DNA of 64,000 bases from Alcaligenes aquatilis (GTDB taxonomy: Bacteria > Pseudomonadota > Gammaproteobacteria > Burkholderiales > Burkholderiaceae_B): NCBI RefSeq assembly GCF_003076515.1, contig NZ_CP022390.1:2604001-2668000 (forward strand), given 5' to 3'. The translations under genes were made by a program, and so were the position numbers. A model generated the notes under the pieces. That model was not told the origin of the DNA, did no database searches, and was given only the letters and a program-made list of their open reading frames with translations. Shown piece by piece: positions 61,514-64,000 of this stretch. Position 1 is the stretch's first letter; each line of letters opens with the position of its first letter.

Positions 61514-62902
61514 GTGACCCAACTTCCTGCCCTACCGACTGCCGTATTCAAAGCCTACGATATTCGAGGCACGGTCCCCGAACAACTGAATCCTGACTTT
61601 GCCTACCAGCTCGGCCTGGCGTTGGCCGCCTCTGCCCGTGAACAAGCCGTCCAAACCTTAGTCGTGGGCTATGACGGCCGTCACAGCAGCCCGGCCTTGT
61701 CTCAAGCCCTGCAAAAAGGCATTCAGGCCGGTGGGGTCAATACCGTAGATCTGGGCATGGTTCCTACTCCCATCGTCTATTTTGCGGCCAATGTGCTGGA
61801 AACCGGCTCGGGCGTGGCCATCACGGGCAGCCATAATCCGTCCAACTACAACGGCTTCAAGATGATGATGGCTGGCAAAACCTTGCACGGCCAGGACATC
61901 CAGAGCCTGATGAAGCGCATGCAAGCCGGTATTGAACCAACGGCTCAGGCAGGCACGGGCGAGAAAAAGGACTTGCTGGGCCAATATGTCAACACGATCG
62001 CTGAACGTGTCAAACTGGCCCGTCCCATGAAAATTGCCCTGGACTGTGGCAACGGCGTGGGTGGCGTTGTGGCCGCCCGCCTGTTCAAAGCTCTGGGCTG
62101 CGACGTGGATATGCTGTTTGAAGAGGTAGATGGCAGCTTCCCCAACCACCACCCTGACCCGGCCGAGCCGCACAATCTGCAAGACCTGATCGCCCATGTT
62201 CAAAACACGAACTGCGAAGTGGGCCTGGCCTTTGACGGCGATGCCGACCGCCTGGGTGTGGTGACACGCTCCGGTCAGATCATCTGGCCCGACCGTCAAT
62301 TGATTCTGTACGCACGCGACATTTTGCAGCGTGAACCCGGCTCCACCATTATTTTTGACGTGAAATGCAGCCGCCACGTTGCCCTGGAAATTGCCAAGGC
62401 CGGTGGTGAACCTTTGATGTGGCAAACCGGCCATTCGCTGATCAAGGCCAAACTGGCCGAGACAGGCGCTCCTTTAGCTGGCGAGATGAGCGGCCACGTG
62501 TTCTTCAAGGAAGGCTGGTACGGCTTTGACGATGGCCTGTATACCGGCGCACGCCTTCTAGCGATTCTTTCACGCGGCGACAACCCGACGGCAGAGCTGG
62601 AAGCCTTGCCACAAGACCTGTCTACACCGGAGCTGAAGCTGCCTCTGGCCGAGGGCGAGCCGCATGCCTTGATTGCCCGCCTGCAAAAAGAAGGCCGTTT
62701 CCCCAGTTCCAATCAACTCAATACGATTGATGGTGTACGTGCCGAGTACCCGGATGGCTTCGGCCTGGCTCGTGCCTCCAACACCACACCGGTCATTGTG
62801 CTGCGCTTTGAAGCGCAGTCCCAAGAGGCGCTGGATCGAATTCAGGGTGAATTCCGCGCGGCACTGCTGGCCTTGAAGCCGGATGCTGCTTTGCCTTTCT
62901 AA
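61514..62902 (+). CDS. Phosphomannomutase/phosphoglucomutase
   Basis: A 462-residue alpha-D-phosphohexomutase (AlgC/ManB type) with the phosphoserine loop T-G-S-H-N-P, the metal loop D-G-D-A-D-R and the sugar-ring loop G-E-M-S-G-H. It interconverts 1- and 6-phosphates of mannose and glucose for polysaccharide and LPS precursors. The GTG start at 61514 has CAGGA six bases upstream and gives the family N-terminus A-F-K-A-Y-D-I-R-G. The glycosyltransferase gene downstream fits the same pathway. Confidence 0.92.
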   Translation: MTQLPALPTAVFKAYDIRGTVPEQLNPDFAYQLGLALAASAREQAVQTLVVGYDGRHSSPALSQALQKGIQAGGVNTVDLGMVPTPIVYFAANVLETGSGVAITGSHNPSNYNGFKMMMAGKTLHGQDIQSLMKRMQAGIEPTAQAGTGEKKDLLGQYVNTIAERVKLARPMKIALDCGNGVGGVVAARLFKALGCDVDMLFEEVDGSFPNHHPDPAEPHNLQDLIAHVQNTNCEVGLAFDGDADRLGVVTRSGQIIWPDRQLILYARDILQREPGSTIIFDVKCSRHVALEIAKAGGEPLMWQTGHSLIKAKLAETGAPLAGEMSGHVFFKEGWYGFDDGLYTGARLLAILSRGDNPTAELEALPQDLSTPELKLPLAEGEPHALIARLQKEGRFPSSNQLNTIDGVRAEYPDGFGLARASNTTPVIVLRFEAQSQEALDRIQGEFRAALLALKPDAALPF

Positions 62903-62908
62903 GCTTGC

Positions 62909-62931
62909 TGCCCCCCAAGGGGGCACTTTTT
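62909..62931 (+). terminator. Terminator after the mutase gene
   Basis: TGCCCCC (62909-62915) pairs with GGGGGCA (62919-62925) followed by CTTTTT. A further stem TACCG/CGGTA brackets the next 35 bases, a common intergenic repeat style in this family of bacteria (recalled). Confidence 0.75.
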
Positions 62932-63073
62932 ACCGGGGGCGACTAGCCTTGAGGCGGCCCGGCGGTAAAAAAAGAACTGAACTGTCTCTGAAACCGTGGA
63001 TTCAACCCCAAGTCACAGCAAACAGTTCAGCCCGTTTTTTATGCCTTGGCCCAGAACCAAGGCAGTCCAAGTC

Positions 63074-64000
63074 TTAACGACTCAAGTACTGATACAAATT
63101 CAGATGAGCCGCACTGATGCGGTCAATATCAAAAGCCTCTTGCGCCAAGCGGCGGCTTTCCGCCCCCATGGCTTGTCGCTTGGCCGTATCCTCGCCCAGT
63201 TCCATCACGGCTGCCGCCAGGGCCTGTGCATTACGCACTGGTACCAGCATACCCGTTACTCCAGGCTCAATGGCATCCCGACAACCGGGCACATCAGTCG
63301 TCACCACCGCCCGCCCGCAAGCCGCAGCTTCCACCAAGGATTTAGGCAAACCTTCACGATAGGACGGCAGCACGGCAATGTGCGATTGAGCGTACAACTG
63401 CGCAATATCGCTACGTTCACCCAGGCACTGCACCACACCCTGCTTTTGCCAGCTCTGCCACTCCTGCTCGCTGATACTGGCGGGGTTGCCGGGATCCGGG
63501 CTGCCCGCCAATACCCATTTCACCGGGCTGCCTTGAGCAGCACTGATACGTGCTGCTTCAACGAACTCTCGTACCCCCTTGTCCACCAATAGGCGCGACA
63601 CCATCAAAGCGACGGGGGGGCCTTCTGGCTCTGGCACCGCCTGAAACTCGTTCAGATCTACGCCGGAACCACGAATCAGGACACACTGATCGCGTTTGAC
63701 CACACGATCCTCCAGCAAGACATCACGGTCATTGCTGTTCTGGAAAATCACTCGGCTATTGGGATGTCCCAGAGCAATGCGATAAAGCTGCAGAGCAATC
63801 CAGCGCACGGGATCAAATGATTTGTCGCGCTTGGTAAATACATAACCCAAGCCAGATACGGCAGCCAGAAAACCCGGCACACCGGCCAGCCGCGCAGCAA
63901 TACCGCCGTACAAAACAGGTTTGATGGTGACCGCGTGTACCAGTTCGGGGCGCTCCCGACGAAACAGACGCCACAAGGCCCAGATGGTTTGCAATTCTTG
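63074..64000 (-). CDS. Family-4 glycosyltransferase, C-terminal part
   Basis: The frame is open to the window edge, so the N-terminus is missing; about 309 residues are visible. It is a GT-B enzyme of family 4: the donor-binding part has V-S-R-L-L-V-D-K-G-V-R-E-F and the E-x7-E-type segment in S-Y-R-E-G-L-P-K-S-L-V-E-A-A-A-C-G. Relatives (PglA/CapM-like) add N-acetylated hexosamines in O-antigen, capsule or glycan-carrier synthesis. It faces the phosphohexomutase gene and may belong to a surface-polysaccharide locus beyond the window. Confidence 0.87.
   Translation of the reverse strand, partial: QELQTIWALWRLFRRERPELVHAVTIKPVLYGGIAARLAGVPGFLAAVSGLGYVFTKRDKSFDPVRWIALQLYRIALGHPNSRVIFQNSNDRDVLLEDRVVKRDQCVLIRGSGVDLNEFQAVPEPEGPPVALMVSRLLVDKGVREFVEAARISAAQGSPVKWVLAGSPDPGNPASISEQEWQSWQKQGVVQCLGERSDIAQLYAQSHIAVLPSYREGLPKSLVEAAACGRAVVTTDVPGCRDAIEPGVTGMLVPVRNAQALAAAVMELGEDTAKRQAMGAESRRLAQEAFDIDRISAAHLNLYQYLSR

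Overview
The window looks like the chromosome of a beta-proteobacterium in the order Burkholderiales, most likely family Alcaligenaceae and plausibly Alcaligenes. This rests on the moderately high GC, the gene order lolB-ispE-tRNA-Gln-prs-rplY-pth-ychF, a full System I cytochrome c maturation operon ending in ccdA, and a homogentisate cluster that carries a DUF2783 gene. The genus is an inference from gene content, not from a marker gene.

Layout. 1-8.7 kb: the 3' end of ada, an SDR oxidoreductase, and the tightly overlapping ccmABCDEFGHI-ccdA operon on the minus strand. 8.9-14 kb: an AllA-family lyase, divergent cynR/cynT without cynS, a cytoplasmic DsbA-like thioredoxin-fold protein, and an ABC-F ATPase behind a leader that looks like a translational attenuator. 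14-18 kb: an AT-richer cassette with a small secreted protein and a NarL/LuxR-type two-component system, bounded by a 20-bp imperfect direct repeat and followed by a shrunken copy of the ychF 3' end and a decayed reading frame. 18-21.8 kb: a divergent EamA exporter/AraC regulator pair and a three-lipoprotein operon (CsgG-like, DUF4810, DUF799).

22.03-44.52 kb: a genomic island inserted just beyond the 3' end of ychF. It has a DUF4102-type tyrosine integrase at the ychF end, a second tyrosine recombinase and an STY4528-like replication gene at the other end, an 11-bp core repeat in inverted-arm context at both ends, and GTACCCCCA arm-type repeats inside both ends. Its cargo is one seven-gene minus-strand operon of about 17.8 kb: Fic protein with a C-terminal winged helix, giant DEAD/DEAH helicase with a DUF1998-type end, SNF2-like helicase, Eco57I-type adenine methylase, SMC-like ATPase, HNH nuclease and GmrSD-like DUF262 nuclease. 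The parts resemble DISARM class 1 and Druantia but the set matches neither. It is the best candidate here for an undescribed anti-phage system. The AT-rich middle of the methylase gene suggests exchange of its target-recognition region, and five AAATGGGGTA boxes surround the operon promoter.

44.6-64 kb: mostly core genes. ychF, a CPBP protease, pth, rplY, prs, tRNA-Gln, ispE (with an AT-rich 3' half), lolB and a TPR protein, then mutM. A homogentisate operon follows (MBL-fold protein, FAD monooxygenase, DUF2783, hmgA, fahA), then a PAP2 phosphatase, a GlcD-like FAD oxidoreductase, a phosphomannomutase/phosphoglucomutase, and a glycosyltransferase cut by the window end.
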